Part shown: one piece after another, positions 17,375-27,680 of the stretch
Numbering within the stretch: position 1 is the stretch's first letter
How the letters are laid out: each line of letters begins with the position of its first letter
Assembly (NCBI GenBank): GCA_934203205.1
Contig: CAKPYV010000003.1
Span: 38,036-102,035, forward strand
Direction of reading: 5' to 3'
Source: an uncultured Anaerovibrio sp.
GTDB lineage: Bacteria > Bacillota > Negativicutes > Selenomonadales > Selenomonadaceae
DNA length: 64,000 nucleotides
Position numbers and translations under genes: made by a program
Notes under the pieces: generated by a model
The model's database searches: none
What the model saw: the letters and a program-made list of their open reading frames with translations, nothing else
What the model was told of the DNA's origin: nothing

Positions 17375-17860
17375 TTAGATTTCCTTATCACCTTTGTCTA
17401 TGGTTTTTACCTTGTAGACACCATCGGACAAATCAATCTGCACAGTTCGTCCATAGTTGCCCCCCGTATCCTCTCCCACAACAGGAATAGATAAACTGGC
17501 CAATATTTCCTTGGATGCTGCAGCATTACGCAAGCCAACTCTCATAATATCGGAAGCATTGGCAAAAGCAAACATCTGGGCACCGCCAGCCAGCTTGGCA
17601 ACCAATCTGGACTTGGCAGCTCCCATGCTAATAAGCTCCTGTAGCATATCCTTGATTCCCGTATCGGCAAATTTTGCTCTATTCTCATTGGAACGGGATT
17701 TGCTGCTATCAGGCAGCATAATGTGCAGTAGACCACCAATTTTTGTCTGAGGATCGTACAGGGAAATGCCTATACATGAACCCAGACCATAACTTATTAA
17801 GATATCAGGTGCACGGCCAACCTTATAGTCAGCCATCCCCACCTTTACTAAATCTGGCAT
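17375..17860 (-). CDS. cheD: Chemoreceptor glutamine deamidase CheD
   Basis: 161-aa CheD. It deamidates glutamines on chemoreceptors and, with CheC, tunes adaptation. The catalytic Cys in YGLGSCIGISLYD (about residue 32), the His in GGLLHIMLPDS and the KLAGGAQMF motif are visible. It overlaps in operon with cheC (5-base gap) and the small membrane gene. Confidence 0.96.
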   Translation of the reverse strand: MPDLVKVGMADYKVGRAPDILISYGLGSCIGISLYDPQTKIGGLLHIMLPDSSKSRSNENRAKFADTGIKDMLQELISMGAAKSRLVAKLAGGAQMFAFANASDIMRVGLRNAAASKEILASLSIPVVGEDTGGNYGRTVQIDLSDGVYKVKTIDKGDKEI

Positions 17861-17864
17861 ATAG

Positions 17865-18479
17865 CTACACTCCCACTGCTTGTAATATTATCTCCAACGA
17901 ACCTGGATCTGGTACGAGGAAAAAATGTCCCTTAATACCATCGTCCTCAGTTTTGAATTCTGTTTCAATAACCAGGGCATGGTCACCCATCTGACCAAGT
18001 TGTACCAGCACAACGCTAAGAATAGCCCCTGCCATATCCATCGCCAAGGCTGGAATAGATGGCAACAGAGAAATATTCGTAAAATTAAACAGTGCATTAA
18101 GGTAGGCACCAGAAAGAATATTGCCTATCTCCATCAAAGCTGATTCATCCATAAAGTCCAGCTTTTGAGTGTCGCCGTGCTTTTTGCCCATAAGCATATC
18201 TACCAGATAGAAAGCACTCTCCCTTGGCAGCAAGAACAAAATATTGCTAGGAGCCTTGCCGTATACCCGCAAGAACACGCCTACCACCATTGTATCAGGG
18301 CCGCCTACCAGCTCTGGAACTTCCTCCAAAGGTACAATAGATACCCTTGGCACGTCCATATCTATACGACGATTGATAATCTGTGACAACGCTGTAGCAG
18401 AATTTCCTGCACCTACATTGCCAATTTCTCGCAGTGCGTCCATCTGCACCGAAGAAAGACTTGCGATATCATCTGACAT
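17865..18479 (-). CDS. cheC: CheY-phosphatase CheC
   Basis: 204-aa CheC that dephosphorylates CheY-P and binds CheD. Both phosphatase motifs are intact: DALREIGNVGAGN near residue 15 and SALMEIGNILSG near residue 115, each with the Glu and Asn used in catalysis. Start ATG at 18479 with GGTGGG upstream. Confidence 0.95.
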   Translation of the reverse strand: MSDDIASLSSVQMDALREIGNVGAGNSATALSQIINRRIDMDVPRVSIVPLEEVPELVGGPDTMVVGVFLRVYGKAPSNILFLLPRESAFYLVDMLMGKKHGDTQKLDFMDESALMEIGNILSGAYLNALFNFTNISLLPSIPALAMDMAGAILSVVLVQLGQMGDHALVIETEFKTEDDGIKGHFFLVPDPGSLEIILQAVGV

Positions 18480-18516
18480 TTCCTTTATCCCACCAATCTA
18501 TACAAATCTGAAAGAC

Positions 18517-18984
18517 TTATTCCTCACCACTCAATCCTATAATTTCGCTGATATTAAGCTGGATAATCAATCTGCCATCCACCTTGCCAATACCGGAAAT
18601 AAACTTAGAGCTGGAATCACTACCAGAAGTAATAGCTCTAGTTGTATCAATATCTGCTGCACTAATAGTACGCACCTCTGTTACGGCATCTACCAGCATA
18701 CCTACAGAAACCTCATCATACTGTACAATAACAATTCTAGTATTAGCAGTATACGGTGTATCCTCCAAGCCCAAACGCTTTTTCAGATCAATAACTGGCA
18801 ATACACTGCCGCGAAGATTAATTACACCTTTTATGAAATCAGGTGCAAAAGGAACACGGGTAATATCGGTTAATCCCTTGATTTCCTGCACATTTAAAAT
18901 ACTGAAGCCGTATTCTTCGTTTCTCAGCTTAAAGGCAACTACCTGTACATCATCGTCAGTCATTACCTTATCATCCTTAGCCAT
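18517..18984 (-). CDS. cheW: Chemotaxis coupling protein CheW
   Basis: 155-aa CheW linking receptors to CheA. The NVQEIKGLTDITRVPFAPDF and GVINLRGSVLPVIDLKKRLG motifs of the CheW fold are clear. It follows cheA by 18 bases. Confidence 0.96.
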   Translation of the reverse strand: MAKDDKVMTDDDVQVVAFKLRNEEYGFSILNVQEIKGLTDITRVPFAPDFIKGVINLRGSVLPVIDLKKRLGLEDTPYTANTRIVIVQYDEVSVGMLVDAVTEVRTISAADIDTTRAITSGSDSSSKFISGIGKVDGRLIIQLNISEIIGLSGEE

Positions 18985-19002
18985 CTTCTGTACCCCCTTC
19001 GA

Positions 19003-21093
19003 TTACATCAATGCGCTGACATCCAGAATCATAGCCACATGGCCATCACCTAGAACAGTAGCACCTGCCAACATCTTCAGGCCGGACAAAAGCTTGCCTA
19101 AAGTCTTAATAACTATTTCTTGCTGGCCAATGAGATTATCTACCACAATACCAATCTTATGGTCACCAACATGGACAACAACCACAAAAATATCATCCTC
19201 ATCACCGGACTCGCCCTGTGGCACGCTCAGTACCTCATTAAGACGAGCAATTGGTATAATCTGTCCACGCAGAACAATAACTTCCTTGTTCTGTACGGTC
19301 TTAATGTCATTAGGAGTAATATTGATAGTGCTATCAATGGAGCCCAAAGGAATAGCATACATCTCATCCTGAACCTTAACCAGCATAGCCTGAATAATAG
19401 CCAAGGTCAGAGGCAGCTTAATCTTGAAAACAGAACCTTCATCAATCTTGGTTTCTACGTCTACATGGCCGCCCAGAGACTCAATCTTGCTGCGTACTAC
19501 ATCCATGCCTACACCACGACCAGATACATCAGTAATGGTATCAGCAGTAGAGAAGCCTGGCAGGAAAATCAAACGCACTGCATCAGCATCTGGCAAAGCA
19601 TCAGCTTCCTCACGACTAATCATACCCTTTTCTACAGCCTTGCTGCGAATCTTATCTGCATTAATACCTGCACCATCATCAGTAACCATGATAACTACAT
19701 TGTTACCCTCGTGACGAGCAATCAGACCAACCTCTCCAGTTCTTGGCTTCCCCTTGGCTTCACGATCGTCAGGATGCTCTACACCATGATCCAGAGAATT
19801 TCTCAGCAAATGCATCAATGGATCACCGATTTCGTCAATTACGGTACGATCCAACTCTGTATCTTCACCCTCGATGGTCAGATTAATATCCTTATTCAAT
19901 TCCTTAGCCAAATCTCTAACCATACGTGGGAAACGGTTGAATACCTGGCTAACAGGCACCATTCTTACCTTCATAACTACGGACTGCAAGTCAGTAGTTA
20001 CTCTATCCATCTGCTCCAAGGTCTCTGTCAGCTCAGTAAGACGATGAGTCATACCAATCTGCTCCAAACGTACCTTGTTAGTAACCAGCTCTCCTACCAG
20101 ATTCATAAGTGTATCCAGCTTTTCAATATCAACACGAACAGACTGACCGCCTACATGAGCTTTTTTGTCGTGCTTACCATTGCCATTAGCTGCTGGATGC
20201 TTATCTGCCGCTTTGGCAACAGAAGCTGTCTTTGGCGCAGGAGCAGAAGCCTTAGCAGCTGCTGGAGCTGCCTTTGGTTCTTCGGCTTTCTTTGGCTCAT
20301 CCAAAACAATTTCGGTAACCTTAACTGCACTGATTTCAGAAATGGCAGCGACTCCTTCTTCTACTTTATGAGCATCTACATCCGTTACCAGACAAACATC
20401 AAAGCTGTGATCAAATTTTTCCTGCTCCAAATCTTGAGCTGGTGGCACAGACTTTATAACATCACCTAACTCGTCCAAAACATTCATAACCATGTAGGAA
20501 CGGGCAGATTTCAAAAGACAGGTATCAGCAATCTCCACATGAACCCAGTACGGAATCAAGCCACTGTTCTTGGCTTCTTTAACAACCAGCAAATCTGTAT
20601 CATTCAGCTCGCATCCCTCTGGCATCTTGGACTTAGCAGATTCTGCCTCTGGCTCCACTGGAGTTCCTGGCAGCTTCACACCAGTTTCTGCCTCAGCCTG
20701 AGCTACAGACTCTCCCTTGGCAATGGCGTTAACCATACGAACCAGCTCAGATACATCAACTGCATCCTCACCATCTCCGTTGGCTATATTATCAACCATT
20801 TCTTGCAATGCATCTACACATTTGAAGATTACATCAATAATTTCCTCGCTAACCTTCAGCTGTTCCTTACGGAGCATATCCAAAAGATTCTCCATATCAT
20901 GAGTTAACTCGGCAGTCTTGGTATAGCCCATAGTTGCAGACATACCTTTCAAGGTATGAGCATTACGAAAAATCTCATTAAGGACTGATAAATCCTCAGG
21001 ATCATTTTCCAGGCTCAGCAGACCATCGTTCAGAGACTGCAAATGTTCCCGTGATTCATCCAAAAACATTTCCATGTACTGATTTGTTTCCAT
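19003..21093 (-). CDS. cheA: Chemotaxis histidine kinase CheA
   Basis: 696 aa. Order: HPt domain with phosphorylated His46 in RNAHTLKGMSATMG; CheY/CheB-binding P2 region (about 170-265); Ala/Lys-rich linker; dimerisation helices (about 315-380); ATPase domain with N box LMHLLRNSLDHGVEHPDDR, G1 VTDDGAGI and G2 SGRGVGMDVV; and a C-terminal CheW-like domain. It receives receptor signals and phosphorylates CheY and CheB. The Ala/Pro-rich linker is long but within family norms. Confidence 0.97.
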   Translation of the reverse strand: METNQYMEMFLDESREHLQSLNDGLLSLENDPEDLSVLNEIFRNAHTLKGMSATMGYTKTAELTHDMENLLDMLRKEQLKVSEEIIDVIFKCVDALQEMVDNIANGDGEDAVDVSELVRMVNAIAKGESVAQAEAETGVKLPGTPVEPEAESAKSKMPEGCELNDTDLLVVKEAKNSGLIPYWVHVEIADTCLLKSARSYMVMNVLDELGDVIKSVPPAQDLEQEKFDHSFDVCLVTDVDAHKVEEGVAAISEISAVKVTEIVLDEPKKAEEPKAAPAAAKASAPAPKTASVAKAADKHPAANGNGKHDKKAHVGGQSVRVDIEKLDTLMNLVGELVTNKVRLEQIGMTHRLTELTETLEQMDRVTTDLQSVVMKVRMVPVSQVFNRFPRMVRDLAKELNKDINLTIEGEDTELDRTVIDEIGDPLMHLLRNSLDHGVEHPDDREAKGKPRTGEVGLIARHEGNNVVIMVTDDGAGINADKIRSKAVEKGMISREEADALPDADAVRLIFLPGFSTADTITDVSGRGVGMDVVRSKIESLGGHVDVETKIDEGSVFKIKLPLTLAIIQAMLVKVQDEMYAIPLGSIDSTINITPNDIKTVQNKEVIVLRGQIIPIARLNEVLSVPQGESGDEDDIFVVVVHVGDHKIGIVVDNLIGQQEIVIKTLGKLLSGLKMLAGATVLGDGHVAMILDVSALM

Positions 21094-21113
21094 TTCTATT
21101 CCTCCTGATTTGA

Positions 21114-22310
21114 TTAATTCCTAATTCTATTTATAATAGCATCTGCTATCTGCCCTATTGGCAGAACCTCATCTGCAATACCAGCCTCCACAACAGATTT
21201 TGGCATACCATATACAACGCAAGTTTCTTCAGCCTCAGCTATAACATAGCCCCCGGCCTTCTTGATCTTTTTCATTCCAGCAGCACCATCGCATCCCATA
21301 CCTGTAAGGATAACAGATACCACATCAGAACCATATTTTACCACAGAGTCAAACATGATATCCACCGCTGGTCTATGGGAAGCTAGCGGCGGATCCTGAT
21401 TCAGAGAAATCTCTCTCTTTGCAGCATTTCCCCTAACTGTAAGATGATATCCACCTGGTGCAATATAAACATGGCCCGGTAAAATAATATCACCCTGCTC
21501 TGCTTCCTTAACCGTAACCTGAGACAGAGAATTCAATCTCTCAGCCAAAGATTTGGTAAAGCCCGGTGGCATATGCTGCACAACTACCATGCCACAAGGC
21601 ATATTAGCAGGCAGCTTGGGTATTACCTGCTGCAAGGCTCTTGGTCCACCTGTTGAGGTCCCCAAAGCCACAAGCTTAGTAGAGTTACCTCCAGCAGAGC
21701 TGCTATAGAATGATGTAGCAGGCTTCTGCTTCAACAGAGGGTTCTCATGCTTGGCCAACATACTGGTATATCCATGAGATGTGGATAGGCCTGTGGACTT
21801 ACTTGTCTGGGAGGATTGATTTCCATAACCTTTCCTCTCAAATATATTAATTCGCCTTAAATTCGACGCTTCCTGCTTTTTTTGAAAAATATTCTGGATA
21901 TTTTTTGTTTTTCTTATTCCAACAGAGGCAACACTGCGACATTTCTCAATAATATCTCCCTCGATACTGTCTATTTTGGAGATTGAGCCGCCTGCCTTGC
22001 AAAGAAAATCCACGGCCCCTAGCTCTAAGGCCCTAATAGTTTCGTCAGCATCCTTCTTGGTAAGACTGCTGAACATCAGCACAGGCACAGGGCATTCCTT
22101 CATAATGATCTGCAATGCCTGCAAACCATCCATTACAGGCATATTGATATCCAGCGTCAGCAAGTCTGGTTTTTCTTTGGCTACCAGTTCTACAGCTTCC
22201 TTACCATTTTTGGCAATGCCTATTACCTGAAAATCTGGTGTTTTGTTCAAAAGATCTGATATGACCTTTCTCATAAAGGCAGAGTCGTCTGCTATAACCA
22301 CGCGAATCAT
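21114..22310 (-). CDS. cheB: Receptor methylesterase CheB
   Basis: 398 aa. N-terminal response-regulator domain with phospho-acceptor Asp54 (TLDINMPVMDG) and a C-terminal methylesterase domain containing ALGTSTGGPRAL (catalytic Ser), VVQHMPPGFT (His) and ILTGMGCDGAAGM (Asp). A Ser/Lys-rich linker of about 80 residues joins them. ATG at 22310 has AGGAGG 7 bases upstream. No cheR methyltransferase is in the window, so its partner is encoded elsewhere. Confidence 0.95.
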   Translation of the reverse strand: MIRVVIADDSAFMRKVISDLLNKTPDFQVIGIAKNGKEAVELVAKEKPDLLTLDINMPVMDGLQALQIIMKECPVPVLMFSSLTKKDADETIRALELGAVDFLCKAGGSISKIDSIEGDIIEKCRSVASVGIRKTKNIQNIFQKKQEASNLRRINIFERKGYGNQSSQTSKSTGLSTSHGYTSMLAKHENPLLKQKPATSFYSSSAGGNSTKLVALGTSTGGPRALQQVIPKLPANMPCGMVVVQHMPPGFTKSLAERLNSLSQVTVKEAEQGDIILPGHVYIAPGGYHLTVRGNAAKREISLNQDPPLASHRPAVDIMFDSVVKYGSDVVSVILTGMGCDGAAGMKKIKKAGGYVIAEAEETCVVYGMPKSVVEAGIADEVLPIGQIADAIINRIRN

Positions 22311-22324
22311 TTGCCTGCCTCCTC

Positions 22325-23014
22325 TCACTTAGTGCCAATTCCCTTGGCCAAACTTTGTCTTTGTATTTCAAAAATAAACTTTACCAGCTTATTCTGATGA
22401 ACCTTGTTCATATCCAAGAATTTTACACCTATCTGATAAGTAGGTGTGGTTGCATTCTTGACAGGAACACATCGCATAATCTGGCCAGTAATCCGCAGCA
22501 TTCCCACTCCTGGAATACTGGTCAGCTCCACTACCGCCTTGCTGCCTACAGGCAGCTCCTTGTCATATGTAAGGGCAATGCCACCGCCACTGATATCAGT
22601 AATGCGGGTAATAATCATATCTCCCATGGCACCATATTCATTAAGAGGCCGTAAAATCACTGTATAATCTGCTGATACACGGACAAATTCCCTATTTTGA
22701 ATTTTTTGTACCTCGGCTGGCATAGTAACAATCCAAACCGGAATATTCCCTTCCCTAGCCTTATCCAAGTAATGGGTACTAAATTTGTAAAAGCATCCAT
22801 CTCCTGGCGTTTTGCCCATCATAGCCTCTCCTGGTCTAGGAATAATTGGTACTCCTTTTTCGTTCATGGGCATAGCCGCCAATATTTTGCCATTTTTGAT
22901 TTCCTCTACACGGCTGCTTACACCTTCCGGTGCTTTCTCTGGATAGAATTCCAGTCTTGAGCCAATCCTTATTATTTTGTCTGCAGCTAATTTTGTGCCT
23001 TTAAAACCACTCAT
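22325..23014 (-). CDS. YcgR-like PilZ-domain flagellar brake protein
   Basis: 229 aa. An N-terminal YcgR-type domain is followed by a C-terminal PilZ domain with the c-di-GMP-binding motifs RxxxR (NREFVRVSADY near residue 125) and DxSxxG (DISGGGIAL). Such proteins bind c-di-GMP and slow or alter flagellar rotation. It starts the cheB-cheA-cheW-cheC-cheD unit, with a promoter just upstream (23093-23121), and its presence links the motor to the diguanylate cyclase also found in the window. Confidence 0.88.
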   Translation of the reverse strand: MSGFKGTKLAADKIIRIGSRLEFYPEKAPEGVSSRVEEIKNGKILAAMPMNEKGVPIIPRPGEAMMGKTPGDGCFYKFSTHYLDKAREGNIPVWIVTMPAEVQKIQNREFVRVSADYTVILRPLNEYGAMGDMIITRITDISGGGIALTYDKELPVGSKAVVELTSIPGVGMLRITGQIMRCVPVKNATTPTYQIGVKFLDMNKVHQNKLVKFIFEIQRQSLAKGIGTK

Positions 23015-23092
23015 TGGTATCCCCTCATAGTAAATTAATATAAAGCAATCATATTCATCTTATGGTTACTGAAAAATCTAACCTTTTCCTCT

Positions 23093-23121
23093 ATTTTATC
23101 TAAAAACACATATTATTGCAA
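23093..23121 (-). promoter_or_regulatory. Promoter upstream of pilZ-cheB-cheA
   Basis: TTGCAA-N17-TAAAAT on the minus strand, in the 112-base gap after flhG. Confidence 0.55.
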
Positions 23122-23126
23122 AAATA

Positions 23127-24050
23127 TTAACGAACGTTATGAAAAAATTTTCGTAAAAATCCCTGCCAGCCCATTTTTACTTTCTGTTCTCTACCTGTTA
23201 GCAGGGAATCAGCCAAAGAAGCTATACATTTAGAGGCCAAGGAATCTGGATAAGCAGATATAATAGGAACCTGCTTTCTAACAGCTCGCATCATATTGTT
23301 ATCGTCTAAAATAAATCCCAAGGATTCCAATTTCATATGCAGAAATTTATCTGCTGTGCAAATAAGCTTGTTAGCAGTTTCATGACTCTCCATAAGATCA
23401 AAAACACGATTTACCACCAATCTTATAGGCTGTTGGGCTCCCAAACTGCAATATGCCTTCAAAACCGCATAGCCGTCTGTCAAGGAGGTTGGCTCTGGCG
23501 TAGTAACCAAAACTACCTCATCAGAGGCCATAATAAAGTCCAAAACATTTTTACCTACCCCAGCACCAGTATCCACCAAAATAATATCTGCCCAGTCATC
23601 ACAACCAGCCAGCTTATTAAAAATAACCTGCCTTTGAATAGTAGACAGCTCTCCAGCATGCTCCATACCAGAGCCGCCAGAGATATAGCTAACTCCGTAA
23701 GGCCCCCGTATCAACACATCCTCCAGCTCTACACCTTTATTAACCAAGGACATCAAGGTCTGACGGGAACTGGTTCCCAGCAATACATCCACGTTAGCTG
23801 TACCAAGATCCGCATCCACCACTATCACACGTTTGCCCTTTTTTCCCATGGCAATGGCTAGATTCACCGTAAGGTTAGTTTTGCCTACGCCTCCCTTGCC
23901 ACTGGTAATGGCAATAACTCTGGCTCCCTGACTAACTGGCTGATGGGCCATGCTCTGAGAGCTTCCCTGTAATCTCCCGGAGTCCATTGTATCTTCTTTT
24001 GTAATTTTCCCCTTTACAAGCATTCGCAGCCTGGTAGCCTGATCATCCAT
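23127..24050 (-). CDS. flhG: FlhG, MinD-like ATPase controlling flagellar number
   Basis: 307-aa P-loop ATPase of the MinD/ParA class. The deviant Walker A ITSGKGGVGKTNLTVN lies near residue 50 and VDADLGTANVDVLLG follows; the switch DTGAGVGKNV is intact. The N-terminal peptide, with conserved Gln and Arg residues (DDQATRLRMLV), is the part that in this family stimulates the FlhF GTPase. Together with FlhF it sets flagellar position and number. It follows flhF by 6 bases. Confidence 0.94.
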   Translation of the reverse strand: MDDQATRLRMLVKGKITKEDTMDSGRLQGSSQSMAHQPVSQGARVIAITSGKGGVGKTNLTVNLAIAMGKKGKRVIVVDADLGTANVDVLLGTSSRQTLMSLVNKGVELEDVLIRGPYGVSYISGGSGMEHAGELSTIQRQVIFNKLAGCDDWADIILVDTGAGVGKNVLDFIMASDEVVLVTTPEPTSLTDGYAVLKAYCSLGAQQPIRLVVNRVFDLMESHETANKLICTADKFLHMKLESLGFILDDNNMMRAVRKQVPIISAYPDSLASKCIASLADSLLTGREQKVKMGWQGFLRKFFHNVR

Positions 24051-24056
24051 ACCCTC

Positions 24057-25580
24057 TTACCTCAGCAACAACTCCGCTAATTTTTCAATACTAGCAGGCT
24101 CAATATCATCGGGCACACTCTGACCATTAGTCAAATAGGACAAAGCTGCCTTACGTCTATGCAAAATATTCAAGATTATGCCATGAGTCTTGGTTTCATC
24201 CACCTTGGTAAAAATCACCCTGTCTGGCTTGCACAAGGAGAAATTATCCAAAAGTTCCAGTCCATCACCGGTTTTAGTGGTAGCACTCATAACCAGATGC
24301 TTTTCAATATCTGCATCTATATTCAATAACTCGCTAAGCTCCTTCATCTGATAGGTATTATACTGACTTCTGCCGGCTGTATCCAGCAAAATAAGCTGCT
24401 TGTCCCGATGCTTTTCAACGGCCTCCTGAAGAGCCTGTGAATTGTAAACAATTTCCAAGGGCAAACCAAGAATATCAGAATAAGTTTTGAGCTGCTCCAC
24501 CGCAGAAATACGATAAGTATCTGCTGTAATTAAGGCCACCTTGGCCCCTTCTTCTAGAACAAATTTCGCAGCAATCTTAGCTAGAGTTGTAGTTTTACCT
24601 ACACCGGTAGGACCTATCAAAGCCACAATCTTTGGTTTGTCAGAATATAGAGTAATACCGTTGGCAATCCGAATAGCCTTGCGAATATACTTCTCCAAAG
24701 CTTTCATTGCCTTAATAGAATTTTGAGGTGCCAAAATCTCTGTGCCGTTCAGCTTGGAAATCATATCCTCCAAAACATGCTGGCTAATTCCCTGTTCCTC
24801 CATAGCCCGCTGCAAATTTGGTATGCCACCTGCTTCACCCTTGTTACGACTCATTTCCACCAGCATAGATTTCATTTCCTCCAGCTGGTTTTGCAAATCC
24901 AAAATTTCCTGCTCCTTAACATCCAAATCAGTAGAATCTTCAGAAGCCGTCTCAGTATCCCTATCCTGTGTCAATGATTCTGCCGCCGCTTTCATAGGCT
25001 CAGCCGGCTCTTCCTTGACCACTGGCTGTTCTACCTCAGAATTCACATCAACAGCTGGTTGCACAGGGGCAACTTGCTCATTAATAACTGGTTGATCTGA
25101 CAACTGCTGTGGCAATGTTCCAGAAGCACTTTCTCCTGATTCGACCTGCTCCTGCACTCTATTGACACTAGCTAACACTTCTCCAAAGGTGGGACTAGGG
25201 GTATTCTGTGCCATAGCATGACTAATAGCCTCTATGGTGCCTGCTGTCTGATATTGGCTTACCATATTTCGTGGCGTAAAATTTCCTGCAGGCTGTAACT
25301 GTGGCTCTGGTGCAGAATTTCTACTGGCTCTTGCTACCGCTGCCGCCTGCAATACCGCCTCAGAGGCAGCACCAGTATCCATAGCAGGCTTCTGCTCTTT
25401 TACTACCGGCTCGTCCTCAATAGCTGCAATAACCTCCACAATTTCCTTGGCATGGAATCCCAAGATACCGCCTTTTTTGATTTTATTTGTATGAAGAATT
25501 ACTGCATCCACTCCCAGCTCGGACTTAACATTAGCCATAGCCTCTTTGAGAGTAGGTGCCTTAAAGCTCTTTATCTGCAT
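24057..25580 (-). CDS. flhF: FlhF, SRP-type GTPase for flagellar placement
   Basis: 507 aa. A basic N-terminal domain (QIKSFKAPTLKEAMANVKSELG) is followed by a long Gln/Glu/Pro-rich linker (about 70-240) and an NG GTPase domain from about residue 318, with ALIGPTGVGKTTTLAKIAA, ITADTYRISAVEQL and DTAGRSQYN. It belongs to the SRP GTPase family with Ffh and FtsY and recruits early flagellar components to the membrane. Its ATG directly follows the flhA stop. Confidence 0.95.
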   Translation of the reverse strand: MQIKSFKAPTLKEAMANVKSELGVDAVILHTNKIKKGGILGFHAKEIVEVIAAIEDEPVVKEQKPAMDTGAASEAVLQAAAVARASRNSAPEPQLQPAGNFTPRNMVSQYQTAGTIEAISHAMAQNTPSPTFGEVLASVNRVQEQVESGESASGTLPQQLSDQPVINEQVAPVQPAVDVNSEVEQPVVKEEPAEPMKAAAESLTQDRDTETASEDSTDLDVKEQEILDLQNQLEEMKSMLVEMSRNKGEAGGIPNLQRAMEEQGISQHVLEDMISKLNGTEILAPQNSIKAMKALEKYIRKAIRIANGITLYSDKPKIVALIGPTGVGKTTTLAKIAAKFVLEEGAKVALITADTYRISAVEQLKTYSDILGLPLEIVYNSQALQEAVEKHRDKQLILLDTAGRSQYNTYQMKELSELLNIDADIEKHLVMSATTKTGDGLELLDNFSLCKPDRVIFTKVDETKTHGIILNILHRRKAALSYLTNGQSVPDDIEPASIEKLAELLLR

Positions 25581-27653
25581 TTATAACTTCACCACCCCTA
25601 TAATCTGAATCTCAACAGACTGATCAATCTCTGCATGTGACAGAACAATAATTCCTGGCACAGAACGCTCTACCAGCTTTCTAAAGTACAAACGCACGGT
25701 AGGGCTGGTCAAAGCAATTGGCTGATAGCCCATATCTGTCAGCTTTTGCAGCTCCTTGCTAAGGGAGTTCAGCAGCTTCTGCATGGTGTCAGGATCCAGG
25801 CTGACATAGGAACCTCGCTCTGTTCTCTGCACAGCTCCTGCAATCCTGTTTTCAATAGCAGGGTCCAAGGTAATACAGGTCAGCTGATTGTTCTGAGTAT
25901 ATTGCTGGGTAATCTGTCTTGCCATAGCATGACGTACATACTCTGTCAATATCTCAGTATCCTTGGTGGCCTGAGCATAATCTGCCAATACTTCCAAAAT
26001 AGTAGTCATATCTCTGATAGACACCCGCTCCCTAAGCAGGTTAGCCAAAACCTTCTGAATATCTCCCACGCCCAAAAGATCTGGTATAACTTCGTCCACC
26101 AAGGATGGATTAGTTTTCTTAGCATTGTCAATAAGATTCTGGGTTTCCTGACGGCCCAGAATTTCATCAGCGTGAGCCTTAATAACCTCTGTAAGATGAG
26201 TAGCCAATACGGATACAGCATCTACTACAGTATAGCCATTCAGCTCAGCCTGCTCTCTGGAAGCCTCTGGAATCCACAAAGCTGGCAAGCCAAAAGCCGG
26301 CTCAATGGTATCAATACCCTGAATCTCCTCAAATACAGTACCGGAATTCATAGCCAGGTAATGATCCAACAAAAGCTCGCCCTTGGCTATCTCAACCCCC
26401 TTAAGCTTAATGATATAGGCATTAGGCTTAATCTGAATATTATCTCTGATTCTAATGGTTGGCACCACCAGTCCCAGCTCCAAAGCACACTGACGTCTAA
26501 TCATCACAATACGATCCAGCAAATCGCCGCCCTGACCGGTATCAACCAAAGGTATCAAGCTGTAGCCAATCTCCAGCTCCATAGGATCTACTTGCAACAG
26601 AGAAACAATATTTTCCGGCTTGTTGGCCTCTGTTTTTGTCTTTTCCTTTTTCTCCACCACAGCAGTTTCCTGTACCTTCTTGTCTCCATTGGAAATCTGA
26701 CGGCCAATAAGGCCACAGACAGCAGCCAAAATGGCAAAAGGGGCTCCCGGCAAACCTGGCACACAGGCCATAGCCAACAGCACGCCACAGACAATGTAGA
26801 AAACCCTTGGCTTGGCTCCCAGCTGATGAATCAAATCATAGCCCAAATTGCTTTCGGAAGCCGCTCTAGTAACAATAATACCGGTAGCTGTAGAAATCAG
26901 CAGGGCTGGAATCTGATTTACCAAGCCTTCACCTACAGTCAACAATGTGTAGTTCTGCAAGGCCTGCGCCACTGTCATATTACGCTGTACCATACCGATA
27001 ACAAAACCACCGGTAATGTTGATGATAATGATAATAATTGCCGCAATGGCATCGCCTTTAACGAATTTGCTGGCACCATCCATAGCGCCATAGAAATCCG
27101 CCTCTCGCTGAATCTTTTTTCGACGCTCACTAGCTTCAGCATCTGTAATAGCACCCTGATTCAAATCCGCATCAATAGCCATCTGCTTACCTGGCATAGC
27201 GTCCAAGGTAAAGCGGGCAGATACCTCAGCTACACGCTCAGCACCCTTAGTGATAACCAGAAACTGAATAATAATCAGAATAACAAAGATAATGAAACCT
27301 ACAACTGCATTACCACCAACTACGAAATTACCAAAGGAGCTAATAACCTCTCCCGCATAGCCCTCCAGCAGAATAAGCCGTGTTGAGGAAACGTTCAGGG
27401 CCAAGCGAAACAAGGTAGTAATCAACAGCAAGGAAGGAAATACGGAAAGATCCAAAGCCTCCACATTGTAGATTGCGCTCATTACTACCACCAGTGCCAG
27501 AGTAATATTCATACACAGCAGCAAATCCAGCAATATTGTAGGCAATGGAATAATCATCATAACTATGATAGTTACGATGCCTACTGCTATCATTACGTCA
27601 CTATATTTTTTTACGAAGCCGATCTTGCCGGCAGTCATTTCAGGTGCAGCCAT
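25581..27653 (-). CDS. flhA: Flagellar export gate protein FlhA
   Basis: 690 aa. The N-terminal half has about eight transmembrane helices with the FHIPEP-family ring region (VAEVSARFTLDAMPGKQMAIDADLN near residue 150). The C-terminal half is the cytosolic domain that docks export chaperones. It forms the nonameric gate of the flagellar type III secretion apparatus. The gene lies between flhB and flhF. Confidence 0.97.
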   Translation of the reverse strand: MAAPEMTAGKIGFVKKYSDVMIAVGIVTIIVMMIIPLPTILLDLLLCMNITLALVVVMSAIYNVEALDLSVFPSLLLITTLFRLALNVSSTRLILLEGYAGEVISSFGNFVVGGNAVVGFIIFVILIIIQFLVITKGAERVAEVSARFTLDAMPGKQMAIDADLNQGAITDAEASERRKKIQREADFYGAMDGASKFVKGDAIAAIIIIIINITGGFVIGMVQRNMTVAQALQNYTLLTVGEGLVNQIPALLISTATGIIVTRAASESNLGYDLIHQLGAKPRVFYIVCGVLLAMACVPGLPGAPFAILAAVCGLIGRQISNGDKKVQETAVVEKKEKTKTEANKPENIVSLLQVDPMELEIGYSLIPLVDTGQGGDLLDRIVMIRRQCALELGLVVPTIRIRDNIQIKPNAYIIKLKGVEIAKGELLLDHYLAMNSGTVFEEIQGIDTIEPAFGLPALWIPEASREQAELNGYTVVDAVSVLATHLTEVIKAHADEILGRQETQNLIDNAKKTNPSLVDEVIPDLLGVGDIQKVLANLLRERVSIRDMTTILEVLADYAQATKDTEILTEYVRHAMARQITQQYTQNNQLTCITLDPAIENRIAGAVQRTERGSYVSLDPDTMQKLLNSLSKELQKLTDMGYQPIALTSPTVRLYFRKLVERSVPGIIVLSHAEIDQSVEIQIIGVVKL

Positions 27654-27680
27654 ATTCTATCTCCTGACACTTTTCATATT

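Noticed and set aside
19120..20469. Long plus-strand open frame antisense to cheA (and similar ones over flhA and fapA)
   Set aside because: Each is opposite a clear conserved gene, has no ribosome site, and gives low-complexity protein with no family features.
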